DNA of 64,000 bases from Lunularia cruciata (Eukaryota > Streptophyta > Marchantiopsida > Lunulariales > Lunulariaceae). A program made the position numbers and the translations under genes. Under the pieces are notes generated by a model that did no database searches, was not told the DNA's origin, and worked only from the letters and a program-made list of their open reading frames with translations. Position 1 is the first letter of the stretch. Every line of letters begins with the position of its first letter. Positions 1 through 12,900 of this stretch are shown here, piece by piece. The stretch lies in NCBI GenBank assembly GCA_948567375.1, contig OX419762.1, positions 7,384,001 through 7,448,000 of the forward strand, in the 5' to 3' direction.

Positions 1-2874
1 CCTCAGGAGAACTCGCGTTAATTCAGGTCGGCAGATGTGACCATCTAGAAGACCACGCACAACGGAAGTTTCTTTCTCGATGCATGTGAAGAACTTGCGC
101 ATTGCAGAAGATCCGACAGCCGTTCGATTTCCACATTCTGGACAATGATCCGGCCATGGTGAATCGACACCGTCCTCTTCTCTCAGGGTATCTAACACTT
201 CGGAGGAACTAGAGAGGGCGGTTAAAAAGCTGGGGTCGATGATACCACCAGGGTATATTGAGGGTCCTGGTTGATATGGTAGGAACTGGAAGCCAAGATC
301 TGCCCAGTACGTCAGGAGCTGTCCCCAATCTCGGCCCTGAGCTCCACTTCCACTTTCAGCTTCCTCAACTGCATCCTTTACACGGGACCAGAACCTCTGC
401 CATTTCTTTTGTTGACATCGGGAAGCTTTCAACTCATTGTCGACAAACTCTGGACAATCTTGTGTCCATAGTTGTACAAACCACCTCAGAGCTTCCTGCA
501 GCACATCATCAATGGTTAGGAGGAGGGACAACGCGTCCAGTCGAAACTGATAAATCCAACAAGGAACCGTGAGAAGTACGGTGCAGTATCTAACTACTCA
601 AAACATTCTTCCTTTTGCTTTAGAGCTTGGGTATTGGACACAGATTTCAGGTCCATTGGTTAGCCAACTAAGGGGCTTTGGGGTCAGTCAATCATGTCTC
701 TCTGCGAGCGGAGTCCAAGGTTGCCGTAACAGATAGGATCTTATCAATTGGGCATGTGATACGACACATTGAGTAATGAAGATAAAACATGTCACATGTG
801 ATATTACACAAGTAACATTCAAGAACATGGAATTAGCGTAAACTCCCAGGGAATTGCATGAGACAGGTCAGAAGGACTACATAACTTACCTCAAATGACC
901 CAAATAGTTGAACGGCATCAAAGGGATTGTCGTCGAGAACAAAACCTGTAGTAATGAAGTTACATAACAGGAATTAGACAACAATATCAACGACAATCCT
1001 ACGCATGGAACAAACTTATAAGCATGCAACTTGTAAAGAAGCTTATACTTCGTCAGATTAACATAACCATCCACAGTCTCAGGGTGATAAAGCAAGGAGA
1101 AGAAAAGTAAGGTTAGGAATACTGACCGTAATAGAGAAAGAGGTTGTCATTGGTGCGAGGACCAAAAGACGCAAACAGTTCCTCTCCTTGTCTTACTGTT
1201 CTCTTTGCGATTATGTCTAGCTTGCCGTTCCAAACAGGTTCAGACATCCAATCAGCCTGTCATCAAATTTATCCACGTCCCTTTGTAAGCTCAGGACCCA
1301 GCTCCAATACGTTATCGGTGGTACTGCAAATGTAGACTAGTATCAAAAGATTTGCCTCACCTTGTATCGATAGTGATGATTGATCATATCCATGAAAGGC
1401 ATGAGCACATACTGTTCATACTGCTCATCCGGTTTCACTGGGAGAGTGAAGGCTCTACTGTGTACCATTGTCACTGCCCATTCTGCAAATTACATACAAA
1501 GCCCATCAGAGGCTAGGTTTTCAAACATGAGGTTCATTCTGACAATATGAATTAAAACATTTAGTTGCTCATTACAGTTTTTACTAATATGCTAGTCATT
1601 CAAGCCTCTCTCATGAAATGGTCCCAACAAGGTTGGTTATCTTACATGAACGTTGCCATATATGATCACCACCTTGTGGTCTTTCCTTCTTCATACTTTG
1701 ATCATATCATAATCAAGAACGTACCTCATTTTCAATCTCCCGCATAATTGCATCAGGTGCTGATGTACTCAATGTTAACTAAGTGATACAGATTGCTCAA
1801 CAGTCATTAAAGGACTGATTCAAGCCGGGGAAGAAGGGAGAAACCAAGGTAAGTGGCGGCCAAAGGACATATGATGAGAAAGAGACCACGATGATCTCCT
1901 ACATATGACACCAGGTAAAAATCTGAACCTGATATATCTACGTGTGCTTTTACAGTTATCGTGGAAACTCACTATAATCACTGTAGCTTGCGAGTGCCAA
2001 TTCTTCCGGGCTTAATCTGCTGAAACTCTCTTTGATAGCTTTTCGGACCTGAACAAGCTCTCTCATGACTGGCCACCACTGTACTTCCTTCAGTTCCTGT
2101 TAGGAAGCAATAAGATAGTGGATAAAGAAGTTTATAAACATTCAATAAAAACCTGGATCATATATTCGTATCCCGGCACTACTTTTAGGCTCATTCGGAA
2201 TGCTCACCAGTGAGTTCAAATGGATCGGAGTTGGAAGGTACTCGGGGAGAATTGATATGTAAGGAGCCCAAGCTGAATCATTACCCTTCGCTCTGGGAAC
2301 AAGCAACGCTCATCAGGACAACATAAATGGGCATGCAGACTATTGACGCTAGGCTTCCATTACCAGCTTCAGTTCACTATGAACAAGACAGGAATGGTTA
2401 CAACATCAAGAGGTTTGAAGAACTTGTTACTTCTCACGTAGCAGTCGGGCAGCTGCAAAATCCCATGCGTCAACTGCGCTGATACTACCAACAGAATCGT
2501 TGTTGAATAAACCGACAGTCATCTGCATGAAGATGCAACACCATTGGTTTTAGCATCTTATGTTGACAAAAGTACTTGCCAAACCAGGATGAACTACCAC
2601 AAAAGTTCGTCATGATCTGCAAAGTTGTTTCACTTATTACCTAATCAAAGCGAGAGACTTGACATGCGCATGAGACCTCAGACACGACACCTGACAGAGA
2701 AAATTTACTCACAGGTAGTGAGGAAAGAGTTTCGCCTTGAGAGATATCTCTCAAAGCCACAACTCCGCGAACTTTGGTTGGTAGTGAAAGCTCATCCTTG
2801 GCTGGAACTAGGATTTCAGTGACTGCTAGTCTTTCAGATATTGTCAAGTCGTGTGCTTCACACCACTTCAAAAA
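1..2874 (-). CDS. Rubisco-LSMT-like SET-domain methyltransferase module, intact SET; C-terminus runs off the window
   Basis: Spliced coding region on the minus strand, read from conserved exons. The first clear exon (2713-2874) carries FLKWCEAHDL and RGVVALRDISQGE, the N-terminal SET signature of the plant LSMT/SETD3-like family, and ends at a GTGAGT donor. Further exons lie near 2420-2560 (AWDFAAARLLREK), 2215-2290 (SAWAPYISILPEYLP), 1995-2100 (ELKEVQWWPVMREL), 1350-1480 (ending MPFMDMINHHYRYK), 1128-1245 (GEELFASFGPRTNDN, LFLYYG) and about 893-943 (FVLDDNPFDAVQLFG). DMINHH and the Tyr-Gly segment are the usual cofactor and catalytic elements, so activity is plausible. The C-terminal part (1-600) has a CPECGN motif followed by single cysteines, possibly a small zinc site. 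Family members methylate lysines on plastid or ribosomal proteins; the substrate here is unknown. It may be the second half of one protein with the module at 3051-6758. Exon edges are approximate except where stated. Confidence 0.75.
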
Positions 2875-3050
2875 CTGTAGCAGAGACATCCAGATAGGAT
2901 TTAGGCCAGTTATCCTGAAAGTCCTGAAACTAAATTAAGCTTATGCCATGTTGGAACTAAGCATCCATCTACCTCTCTACTCTGGTAGCAATCCTACAAC
3001 ATTGAAAACAAGATCAAGCACAGTGGCGCAGGTTATCCCAACCAACATAC

Positions 3051-6000
3051 CCTTTGCAGAGAGCCGTGATCGTCTTCAGCCGGCAGCATCTCTTGAATGC
3101 TTGAATCGTCGTGGGTGATGTTTGCTCCACACGATACTGCGGAAAGCATTTCTGTGATGAAAATTTTAACAGAAGACCGATATTGAAGGGCTAGGTAATC
3201 ATGAAAACTCATCTGTTCTGTTTGCCAGCGACATGAGGAACAGGCTAGTTGGTCGTCCTCCAGTTCATTCATCCCTTCCCATTTCGCAGCATCTAGTAGG
3301 AATTTATCTTCGGCTAGATCGGTGGAAAATGAGTCGAGCACAGAAAGAAGACGCTGTCTTAAGAGTGACTTCGCAGACTTGAAAGCGGATTCAAAACGAG
3401 AATCCAAGGACCTCATACAATCCATTGTATTCCACTTGTGCCGAGATACAGTCTCACGTGAGATGGCCCGCAAGATTTCTTCCCATGGTGTTGTGCCGTT
3501 CTTTACAACAAAATCTATAGTAGTCATGGCCTGTACGTCTGTAACCCTTTCTAAGGCTTGCTTTGCGTAAGATAGTGCTGCAAAAATGGAAATTATGTAA
3601 TGGTTAACAAAACCATTTGCACCAATGGAGAACTCCGTCTCATCCAAATTGAACATCCCGAAGGATGACGCTTTTAGTTGTCGAAGATGAGCTGCTAATG
3701 TCCTCTTAGTGTCACGGGCAATTTTCAAAGTCAAGCATCGGTTGTTATTAATGGCCCCATCTGCAGATGAATACCACTCAACCAGGTCCTGAAAAGAAGT
3801 GCATTAGTTGGCTAGAAGAAGATGCAGGCTTAAAGGTCTTCCCAAACACTCACAAAACCAAGGATTCAAGTGTAATATGACTCCCTCCGTGCAATCTATT
3901 ATGCAATACAATAAATCGGGACAAGAGGTTCTGTATTCGGTGACTAGACGATGAAAAACGCATGTCCATCTTGACGATACAATTATTAGTCTATCACCAA
4001 ACCATATCAGAACCGAGACGCAGAAAAGTACATAATATGTGCTTACCAAGAGATCACGAAAAACTGTGAGTTTGTCCTGCTGGTTGATCTGAGAAACGAA
4101 CCCTGTTACCAAGTCGGGAAGATAAAGAATGTTACAATGGGTCGTCATGAGATTTGAGCTTTTCTATTTTAGCTATACATTACTTCCACGACATATATCT
4201 TACCCCGAAAGATAAACGTGTCTCTCATTGTGCTTGATGCATACTCCGCAGCAAGGGGCATTCCCTCCTTAACGCCATGCGACATAAGCTTCAACCCTTG
4301 GTTCTCTTCAGTGGCATAAACTGTTCATTCAATCGTCCAAAGTCAGCACTGACTCTGATAGTGATGCAAGCAAGACTATCAGAGATACAGGCAATGTGTT
4401 TGTTAAGGAGTCAGAAAAATTCCAAGCAAATCTTTGTTAAGAAGTTTCAAGAAATCCCACTGGAAGGAAAAGTAATAGCCAAGTCTCACGTCCTCGGTTT
4501 GTCGAACAGACAGTTGCAGGTCTTTACCTTGACCTTTTGCTCCGAAGCTAAGACCGAAAAATGGCAGGAGGTAATGTGCACTCTCCGGTGCTACTTTTTT
4601 ATCCATCTTGTCCACCTGGCATGCTGAACTATACACTACCGAAAGCGCCCAAGCTGCATGAACGATTCACAAGACCACAGTCAGGAGAAGGTTGTACCAA
4701 GACACTAAATTCATAGCTGCTTGAGAAGAAATCAGATTTTGCTTCAAGCCTCTATACCTCACTTCTGCAGAAACAAGTGACTAGAGTTTCAACATGCCAG
4801 ATTGGTAAGCATGGAGGTAATTACCGTATTCACTAAATTTTGCGCCTGAGATCTCGTCCGTACGAAGAGCCTGGTATGTCGCTTTTGCATACTTTCTTAT
4901 GGAGCGAACCTCGCTTTCTATGGTCCTGTCTTGAACATTATTCATTTCCTGCCAGACATAGACAAATGAGCCTAGCCTTGATTGCGTTATTGTTTGCAGT
5001 AAGAACTAGTTTGGAGACTTACAATGGAATATCAATGCTCCAACATCTGATGAATAAAAGCCATGAATCTATCAAGACAAACCAGTTCAGAGAAGAACAT
5101 CGGCAGAGAAACGAATTTTGGAAGCAGCTTGATATAAGAAGCCCATGTTGATTGATCTCCCCTGGACCTGTTTGTTTTTCCAAATGTCAGCAAACATAGA
5201 ACCCAAAACATGGACCACAAGATTACCACCATGAAAAAAGTTCACAGACCATTATTATTAGCATTTTCAAATGCATAAGTAGCTAAACTTGATCAAGATA
5301 ATTATGCGTGGTCAGCGACTAAGATTAGCGAGCTAAAACAGTCTAACCTCCTAGTTGGATTGTTCAGGGGCAATCTTTGTTGAGTTACTGTGGGGTTGAT
5401 GAGATGTAATGCTGGAAAGCAAATGTCCTGTGAGCGTCACTTGCAGTACTATCTGAAATTACGTTGGAGTTCATACCGTTCGCGTAGGAGCTTTGAGGCC
5501 AAACGGATTTCCCATGGTGCTTGATGTAATGACTTTGGATCTTGCGGTGTCCATAGATCTGACATTACAAGTCTCACCTGTACGTTGGAGATGTTAGTTT
5601 CCAAGTCAAAATTTAACTCAAAACATATCATAAAACCAACATGATCCCATGTGATACCAAACATATATCAAGTTTAGTGACTGCAGATTTCTTGAGTGTG
5701 TGAATATGGAACCCATTCGTTAGCACATGGTTCGATACCCACTTAAGACTGGACAAGACTTTACAAGGGATAAGCAGTAAATCCCTCATAACCATCATTC
5801 TAGTGGTGAGCAAGCTCTCCTGTTAGTTTGTACTTGAAAGAGTACTAGGATTTATTCCTGCATGTTCTATGTCAACATGAGTCCATCAACACTTGACACC
5901 AAAAAGAAGTAGCAGAACTTAATGCCTGCAGATGTGTGAGCAATGGAGTGTAGAACTCGTTTGAAGAACGGGGAATCCATAACCGCGGGTAAGTGATAAT

Positions 6001-6758
6001 CTCCAACGGAACAACGAAACATGCCCAACTATGAGAAACATGGTGATACAAGTGACGAGCAATTCTTTAACAGCAGATACAGTGTGGCAAGAGGTAATAG
6101 TGAAGTTTTCAATTAGAATACGTCAGACGGATCCATCTGTTGATGATTAAAAGAGTATTGGGAAGAAAAGGCCGCTAAGAATCCTCTGACAAAAAGCATC
6201 CCAAAATGAGGACAATGTACTTACTGGTAAGTCAAAAATGATGTCACCTTCTCTGAGATCCTGAACAGAGAAAGAGCTCACTACTTGTGAACCATCACTT
6301 TTCCACCAAGGTCTTCCCAGGTAAGTTAATGAGATTTTGGTCGGTGAAGAAGGGTTCCGTGTTCTGCTTGTAACCCACTTCATAAACTACACACATGAAG
6401 ATGAATCGCAGTTGAACGTCAACAGCTTTTCTTGACGCCCTGAATATATAAGGTTCAAAAAGTATTCAATTAGAATGTCTAGAAGCAATAGGTGGACATC
6501 ATAAACCCTAGAAAACTTAACTTCACAAGTAAAAGAACCTACTAAGAAGGTCTACAAGCCTACTTAGGCTCACAGAACACTCACCTTTTCCACTCGTTCT
6601 TCAGATTTTTCGAAGTCCCAGTTACTTGAGTTCTCTCGGGAAATGAGCTTATGGACCTTAGACCAAGATCTTCCACCACCCCACTTGTTCAAGAGCTCCG
6701 TTTTCCCTCTGCTTGCAAGCCATGATTCCAAAGTTCTGCTCCTGTGCGAGAAGTCTCT
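3051..6758 (-). CDS. SET/LSMT-like module with degenerate SET core and substrate-binding-like C-terminus
   Basis: Exons on the minus strand follow the LSMT order. Exon 6585-6758 holds TLESWLASRGKTELLNKW. Exon 6225-6386 starts FMKWVTSRTRNP and holds VQDLREGDIIFDLP, followed by GTAAGT. An exon near 5500-5580 has APWEIRLASKLLRER and one near 5075-5160 has STWASYIKLLPKFVSLP. An exon near 4550-4660 has AWALSVVYSSA then YLLPFFGLSFG, one near 4205-4320 ends STMRDTFIFR, and one near 4049-4106 has GFVSQINQQDKLTVFRDL. A long last exon, 3051-3790, resembles the alpha-helical LSMT substrate-binding domain (DLVEWYSSADGAINNNR onward). At the place where the sister module has DMINHH, this one has no Asn-His pair, and the Gly-Glu-Glu and Tyr-Gly motifs are also missing, so catalysis is unlikely. 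The last coding triplet before a GTATGT donor is AGG at 3051. If that donor is not used the frame stops near 3033. Amino-terminal exons above 6758 are unresolved. Confidence 0.65.
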
Positions 6759-8484
6759 CTGTAATATTAACGTTTTCTCGGTCAGTTCACTAATTTTCAC
6801 AGACTCTGATTTACCAAGCATTGAAAATTACATAGTCTTTCCTGATAGCCAGCACTCCAATGCTATGTTCGACATATTTACGTCTTCTTAACATACTTAA
6901 ATCTGATCAGATTAGCACCTATTCCACGTTTTCTTTGGATTAGATTTATGTTTCTCATCGAACTACTATTTCTGCTACTAAAAGCTGTGTCTAATTCTCA
7001 ATTATGTGTACATTAAGTCTCTTATCTTCTTAGTCTTCTTCCAGTGTTTCACGAGAATACTATTTCTTGATAAGTATCTACCATTTGCCGGACACTTCCA
7101 CCCACATTCCGAAAGGAACTGATGGATTTTGAATTCGTCAAAACAGTCCAATAGGGCCCATGAGTTATGCAAAGGAGGGCGATGAGAGTAAAACTGGTGA
7201 TTTCCGTTTACAGGATCTCCTTTCGGCGTCCTTTCAGAAAGCTGGGAACGAAGAAAGTCGTAATTCCTCGAGGAATCAAGAGAGCTACCTCAAGATGTCG
7301 GGAATCGTTACTGTCGCAGACAATGTAGAACGTTTCTTGTTCTCACGAGTCACACACTGTAGGTAGAGGGCCTTACGCCTCTCATTCGACCCACAAGGAG
7401 GGAGCTCTGGCGAAATTACCCAAGTTCTAAGAGACGAACTCTCCACTGTACCCGCTGTGCCATTCCGATTGTTAAATATTCTGTCTCCTGATAGGAAAAT
7501 TTCCATTGGATAATCTCGGTCTGGGAGGGAACGAGGCAAGACCCCCAAATTTTGCCGAGCTGTACGACAGGATCTGTGATTTGATGCCCACCTACCGTGA
7601 TCTCCGAGTAGATGACTCTGATTCGTTTCTTAACCGTTTCTTCGGAGAAACCCAATCGCCACAAAGGAATACACGGACAGAATACTCAATCCGCATTCGT
7701 CTTACCAGGAGGAGGGGATAGAATCTGGGGAATTGAGATTAGGTTCTTGGCCACGAGTTGAAACATTAAGTTTTTATATAATAATCAACGTATCCACATG
7801 TCGTGGAGGCAAAGGTTCCTCGCCATCTTCCTGTAGCAACCCTCAAACTTCTGCTCACGCAAAAGAGGAACATTCTCCAGGCATTTCGGCCAGCTCCGCA
7901 TCCTATACATTGAACTCAAGACTTTCCCAATCCCATGATAACAGCTGGAAAATCCTGTTGGAAAGCCCCTCAAGTTCTACTCAAATTCCAGAAGCCCACA
8001 AACATTCACCCTCCCAATAGCGCGATTGAACTTAACACGCATTTCACGCCGCACTTCTGTATGTTCTCGGCGTCTCTCTGAGAATCCTACCGGAGGTGTA
8101 ACAGAGCCATCGACATCTATATATCTATACATCTACCAGGGTGGTGATCTTTTGGAAATCCAGATACGGTACGGAGAGCTACAACAAGTAACGAGTGAGA
8201 ATTTTATGTTCGGTAGGTTGTTACGGAGTAAGCTGAGCTATGGCGTCCTGACAGTGACTCCCCAACTCATAGGTACACACTTTCCCTTCACATCAATCCC
8301 CGACCTCCCAGCTCTGAAGCCAGATACGTAAATTGGTACACCTTTTGGGTTCAGATGGCGCAGTGTTGGCGACAAGAAAGACATAGCTTGCCCACTGTTT
8401 GGAGCCTTCCTTCCTCGAGTATGGCATAAACGACAGGAGAGCCTGAAGTCCGCGGAACTGAATATAGTAGTTTATTGTCTAGGA
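6759..8484. other. Region between the SET gene and LST8; unresolved open frames, no assigned gene
   Basis: Between the SET exons and LST8 I see no recognisable family. A plus-strand frame runs from 7160 to about 7505 with one in-frame TAG at 7364, and a second plus frame runs from 7494 to 7721. Their composition is protein-like, with balanced charges, but no motif is recognised. The minus strand is also open at 7285-7548, ending in a good GTAGCT donor, and could hold an N-terminal exon or leader of the SET gene. The shared space suggests a divergent promoter region for the SET gene and LST8. Confidence 0.3.
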
Positions 8485-8490
8485 TATATA
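8485..8490 (+). promoter_or_regulatory. Candidate TATA box of LST8
   Basis: TATATA within GGATATATAGCGG, 494 bp before the LST8 start codon. This implies a 5' leader of roughly 460 nt. A short upstream frame of 11 codons begins at the ATG near 8662 in that leader. No other strong TATA-like site is nearer. It is a pattern match only. Confidence 0.35.
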
Positions 8491-8983
8491 GCGGAGGAGG
8501 AGAAAGGGGCTGCAGTGAACGCGCGACTGAACGTTTGAGCTATTCTCAGGGAAGGTCAGAGAAAGGATCTTTAGTTCCTGTCGTCACCATCCCATCAGTT
8601 CTCCGACGAGAGGAGGGGTGAGGGACCTATCTCGTGCTTCTGCTGGTTGCTTCCTTCCCAATGACGAAGAGCGGCAGCATCCGCCTGTGCTAGTGCCACC
8701 ATAACCCACATTCTCTGACCGACGACGAGTTTTCCGGCCCTATCTGCGTCCACACCATTCACCAACTCGCGCCACTTTTGAAGAAGAAGAAGCGCACTAA
8801 GTGCATACAAGCCAATTTCAGTGCTGAATTAGCAAGCACAATTCCCCTCTTCTCCTTCGCCGCTGATATTTATTATCAACCCTAGACCCCGATTGATTGC
8901 TTGCCAGGAGAAGCTTTTTAAGAAAAGGAGAGGCTGGTGAGCTCGCTTCATTGAGAGGAAGGTGAGAGAGAAAAGGAAGGGCA

Positions 8984-9931
8984 ATGCCGCATCCATCAGT
9001 AGTGTTAGCAACAGCGGGGTACGATCACACAATCCGCTTTTGGGAAGCCACGAGCGGTCGATGCTACCGCACTCTCCAGTACACCGATTCACAGGTGAAC
9101 AGGCTCGAAATCACACCCGATAAGCAGTACCTCGCAGCAGCGGGCAATCCCCACATCCGGCTGTTCGAGATCAACAGCAACCAGCCGACCCCGGTCCTGA
9201 ACTACGACACCCACACCAGCAATGTCACCGCTGTGGGTTTCCAGTGCGACGGGAAGTGGATGTATTCCGGCTCAGAGGACGGGACTGTCAAGATTTGGGA
9301 TCTCCGTGCCCCAGGCTGCCAACGGGAATATGAGAGCAGAGGAGCTGTAAATACAGTGGTTTTGCATCCCAACCAGACAGAACTGATTTCCGGAGACCAG
9401 AATGGGAACATCAGGGTGTGGGACTTAACAGCCAATTCATGCAGCTGTGAGCTCGTTCCGGAGGTGGATACCCCAATCAGGTCGTTAACCTGCATGTGGG
9501 ATGGGAGCTTGGTGGTAGCTGCTAACAACGTGGGAACCTGTTTCGTCTGGAGACTTCTGAGAGGCAGCCAGATGATGACCAACTTTGAGCCTCTCCACAA
9601 GTTGAAAGCCCACAACAGTTATATTCTGAAATGTCTGCTTTCACCGGAATTTTGTGAGCCTAATAGGTATTTGGCCACCTGCAGTTCGGATCACACTCTC
9701 AAGATCTGGAATGTGGACGGGTTTACGTGTGAGAGAGTGCTGAAAGGGCACACCAGATGGGTTTGGGATTGTGTATTTTCAGTTGATGGGGCATTTTTGG
9801 TTTCAGCTTCCTCGGACTGTACTGCGAAGTTGTGGGACCTGTCGACAGGGGAGGCTATCCGGACATATGTGGGGCACAACAAGGCCACTGTGTGCTGTGC
9901 GCTTCACGATGGAACTGAATCGACAGCCTGA
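8984..9931 (+). CDS. LST8: LST8 (GbetaL) WD40 protein, TOR complex subunit
   Basis: A 315-residue single-exon reading frame, complete from [20 protein letters not shown] to [15 protein letters not shown]. It contains seven WD40 repeats; the blade-ending motifs IRFWE, VKIWDL, IRVWDL, CFVWRL, LKIWNV and AKLWDL are visible. LST8 binds the kinase domain of TOR and stabilises the TOR complex, which controls growth in response to nutrients. Plant features include [20 protein letters not shown] and the [12 protein letters not shown] segment. Length agrees with eukaryotic LST8 (about 300-325 residues), and there is no frame damage. The ATG at 8984 aligns with the usual LST8 start. It is divergent from the SET gene upstream. 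Plant orthologues that I know of are split by several introns, so the intronless structure is unusual and could mean an ancient retrocopy that replaced the parent. Confidence 0.95.
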   Translation: MPHPSVVLATAGYDHTIRFWEATSGRCYRTLQYTDSQVNRLEITPDKQYLAAAGNPHIRLFEINSNQPTPVLNYDTHTSNVTAVGFQCDGKWMYSGSEDGTVKIWDLRAPGCQREYESRGAVNTVVLHPNQTELISGDQNGNIRVWDLTANSCSCELVPEVDTPIRSLTCMWDGSLVVAANNVGTCFVWRLLRGSQMMTNFEPLHKLKAHNSYILKCLLSPEFCEPNRYLATCSSDHTLKIWNVDGFTCERVLKGHTRWVWDCVFSVDGAFLVSASSDCTAKLWDLSTGEAIRTYVGHNKATVCCALHDGTESTA

Positions 9932-12900
9932 TGGAGCTGCTGCTGCACCAACACAACAATCTCATGTGTACAGAAAGATACCTCTCATATTTCCTCCCTC
10001 TCTCTCTATCTGTATGATGTTCCACAATTGTGTACAGATCTTTCTACCTACAGCCACACCGAACGAGAGTGTAGTGGATGCGAGAGGACCACAGCTGAAG
10101 CTGCTGCTACTGGAGGCGTGGTGGAGCAAACTGTCGGCTTGTATATTTTTCAGAAGGCCTTGTTGGACGAGGAGCAGATAGAGAGGGGGGAGGTTGGAAG
10201 AAGAAGAAGGAGAAGGATTGATTCACAGCGGACATGATTGGAAGCAACGGCTGCTGTGTGTCTGGCTTGTTGTTAGCTAGCTAGCTAACTACCGTCAGGA
10301 TGATGTAGTTTTATTTGTTGTAGAACCGGAGAAATGTGGGCTCTCGTAGTGTCTAGTATGCTTTTCATAGGGGAGGAAGAAATGAAGGAAGAGACATGGA
10401 AAGAAATTGACTGCGTGGCCTGTGAACACCGTGGTGTAATTTTGAACCTCTGATTATGATGGCGAGCTTGGATCCTAATCACTACGAATCCTCAACAATC
10501 ACTCTCTCACATTTCCAATTTTGCAAGGCATACCACCTTCGACCGAAAATCCAGTTGTAACACAAAAACTTATATTTCTTGCATCCCAAAATCGCCTTGC
10601 ATTGCATGGCTGAAACTACAGAATTCAGATAAGAAACAAGAATTGAAACGCACCGGGAAAACGCAATGTGAAGCCGATGTCGCTACAGGAAAGAGCAGAA
10701 ACAGAAGGAAAATTTGAAGTCTCCATTTCCCTCCGCAGCTCCGCTCGCTTCCAGTCTTCATCCCCGCCCACTGCCACAGCTCGTGCATTCCAGCCAAAAC
10801 AGACCTGATGAGCTTTTGATCTGTGACAGGGAACGGATAAAGGATATTGTGATGCTATAAATATGCCATTGAATACAAGGTTTATGTGCCTATCACGAGG
10901 GCAAAGGTCAACGCAGAGGGAGAATCCTAGATAACTCAGATCATCAGGAAACACTGGAGCTCCATCCAATTGTTAGGCATCGGAAGAATGCCTAGCAATT
11001 GTCTAGTGCTTCGAGCTTACGGGTCGAGATTTGAAACTCTCGGACCTAAAGTAATTACAGTGCAGCGCCTCGGACAAAAAGCTGTAGCGAGCCATTATTA
11101 TCCTGCCGTCCACCTGGTGGGCACCTAGGAGGAGTAGTGGAAAGGTGAGAAGGAGGAGGTTTTCGCATCGGCTAGTGGTATGTGTTGGCACCTACTCACA
11201 GGTTTCATTCTGTGCCATTTCTTCCACTATTGACGGAGATCACAGCTGAAACAAAACGGAGAATCAACCGAAGTACGTAGCTGAATCAAAAGCTTCTCAG
11301 TAAATGAGAATTTGCACGAAGAGTTAGCATCCCAGTAAGTTTTAGAGGAATATGAATTGGAGGTTTTAAAATCGACTTTCTGACCCGAAAGGCAATGCTC
11401 ACTCCCAAACTCGAGCAGTCCAACTCATGGAGTTGTTTACACGAATACTTAGAAGCCTCACGCCGTCGAGAAACCACAAGGCAGAATTTACTGGAAGTCA
11501 TTTCGGGGAGACTGATTTCTCGACAAATGGAGAGAACGATGAACAGAGATAGGACGGGGAAGAGCTCTCTCAACCTGACCTGCAACCTAACCCACTGATT
11601 ACACCTACCATTCTTCAAAGGGTCTAGCACTAAGCTCGCAGAGCCTTAGGGCTTTGCGTACTCAGTACGTATGAGGATAACTTGTAAGGATCATGGAAGA
11701 AATGAACAAGATTTACGACCTTATGACCATGACCAAGTATCCGTACCATAATTGAGTGTTTACCGTCTCTTCTACGTTATTCAGTACAGAGACGAAGCGC
11801 AATTTACATTTGCACATTCGCATACCTATATGAAACTAAGACTGAGGAGCTGCTTTATCTAGCCAGCACACCTGTCAACGGTTGGACTCGGTAGCAAGTT
11901 CAGACTTTACATTGTAAATGAGCGGATCAATGCTCACTGATCAGATGTTCTGGGATCAATTCAAGATATGATCTTAGAGCTGACCAGGCGGTGGGTGGGA
12001 GCATGCAGGGTAACGATCTAATACTGTAGCATTTCTGGGACATCAATGCTTTTCACCATATTTTAAGGTTCAAATACAAACAATTTGACAAATTTCGAGA
12101 CGATTTCTCCTGCCTTACTACCTGCACAAAGCCAAAATGAGAAATATCAAAGTCTGAGTATTCTGAGAATTACAGAAGCGCATGTGAATGACATTCGTCC
12201 AAATTGAGAAGAGTCTGAAAGTTCTGACAAACGCAAGCTATATCTAAGCCTGCACCTGAGTTTCTCTTCCTCGTTTTGTGAAATTGAACTCTACTGAATA
12301 CATTGTTCGGTGCTCACTCCAATTCAAGCATCAACTTCCCTAATGCCATTCACAGATCCTCGTTAGTCTCTGGCTGCCTCCGCTTTCTGGTTTCATGGCC
12401 CCAGTTGACCTACAATAACTATACTTTCGCCACACATTCTGATGGAGAGGGCAAGGCTTTCGAACGTGCACTATGTCTTGAGGTCGAGCACCGCTAAGAG
12501 GTGATGGCTTCAGATTTCTCTGAAGATTTACAGTTTGAGGACCAGATCATTCAAAAGTTTGATTTCACAAACATCACCTGTAACCTTAGCTCCCTCAACT
12601 TAGAGCATCCTTCTGAACAGCTGGCTTGGCAGGCAACTTTCTAGGATGCAATATAAGATACCTTTGTTTTGAGGTTCTACTCTTCCAGTGAACTGTGAAT
12701 CATCGATCCTGATTGTGTCCACATAGTACATATTGCAGACGAGCAGTTTAATTACATAGCACACAAAAGAGTAATAAGGCTCGTGTCTGTACTTGACAGT
12801 TCAGTGAAAATCGGAGCTTCTTGTTCCAGCTTTCAAAGTTGTGTTAGTGGAGCAATAGTCTTACCTAGTCAAATGTGGTTAATTTTTACGAAGTGTTGGG

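Noticed and set aside
9202..9615. 137-codon minus-strand frame
   Set aside because: It lies antisense to the intact LST8 frame and has no motif; shadow.
11286..11630. 114-codon minus-strand frame with R-rich sequence
   Set aside because: It overlaps a plus frame of similar quality, has no splice context and no family; not supported.
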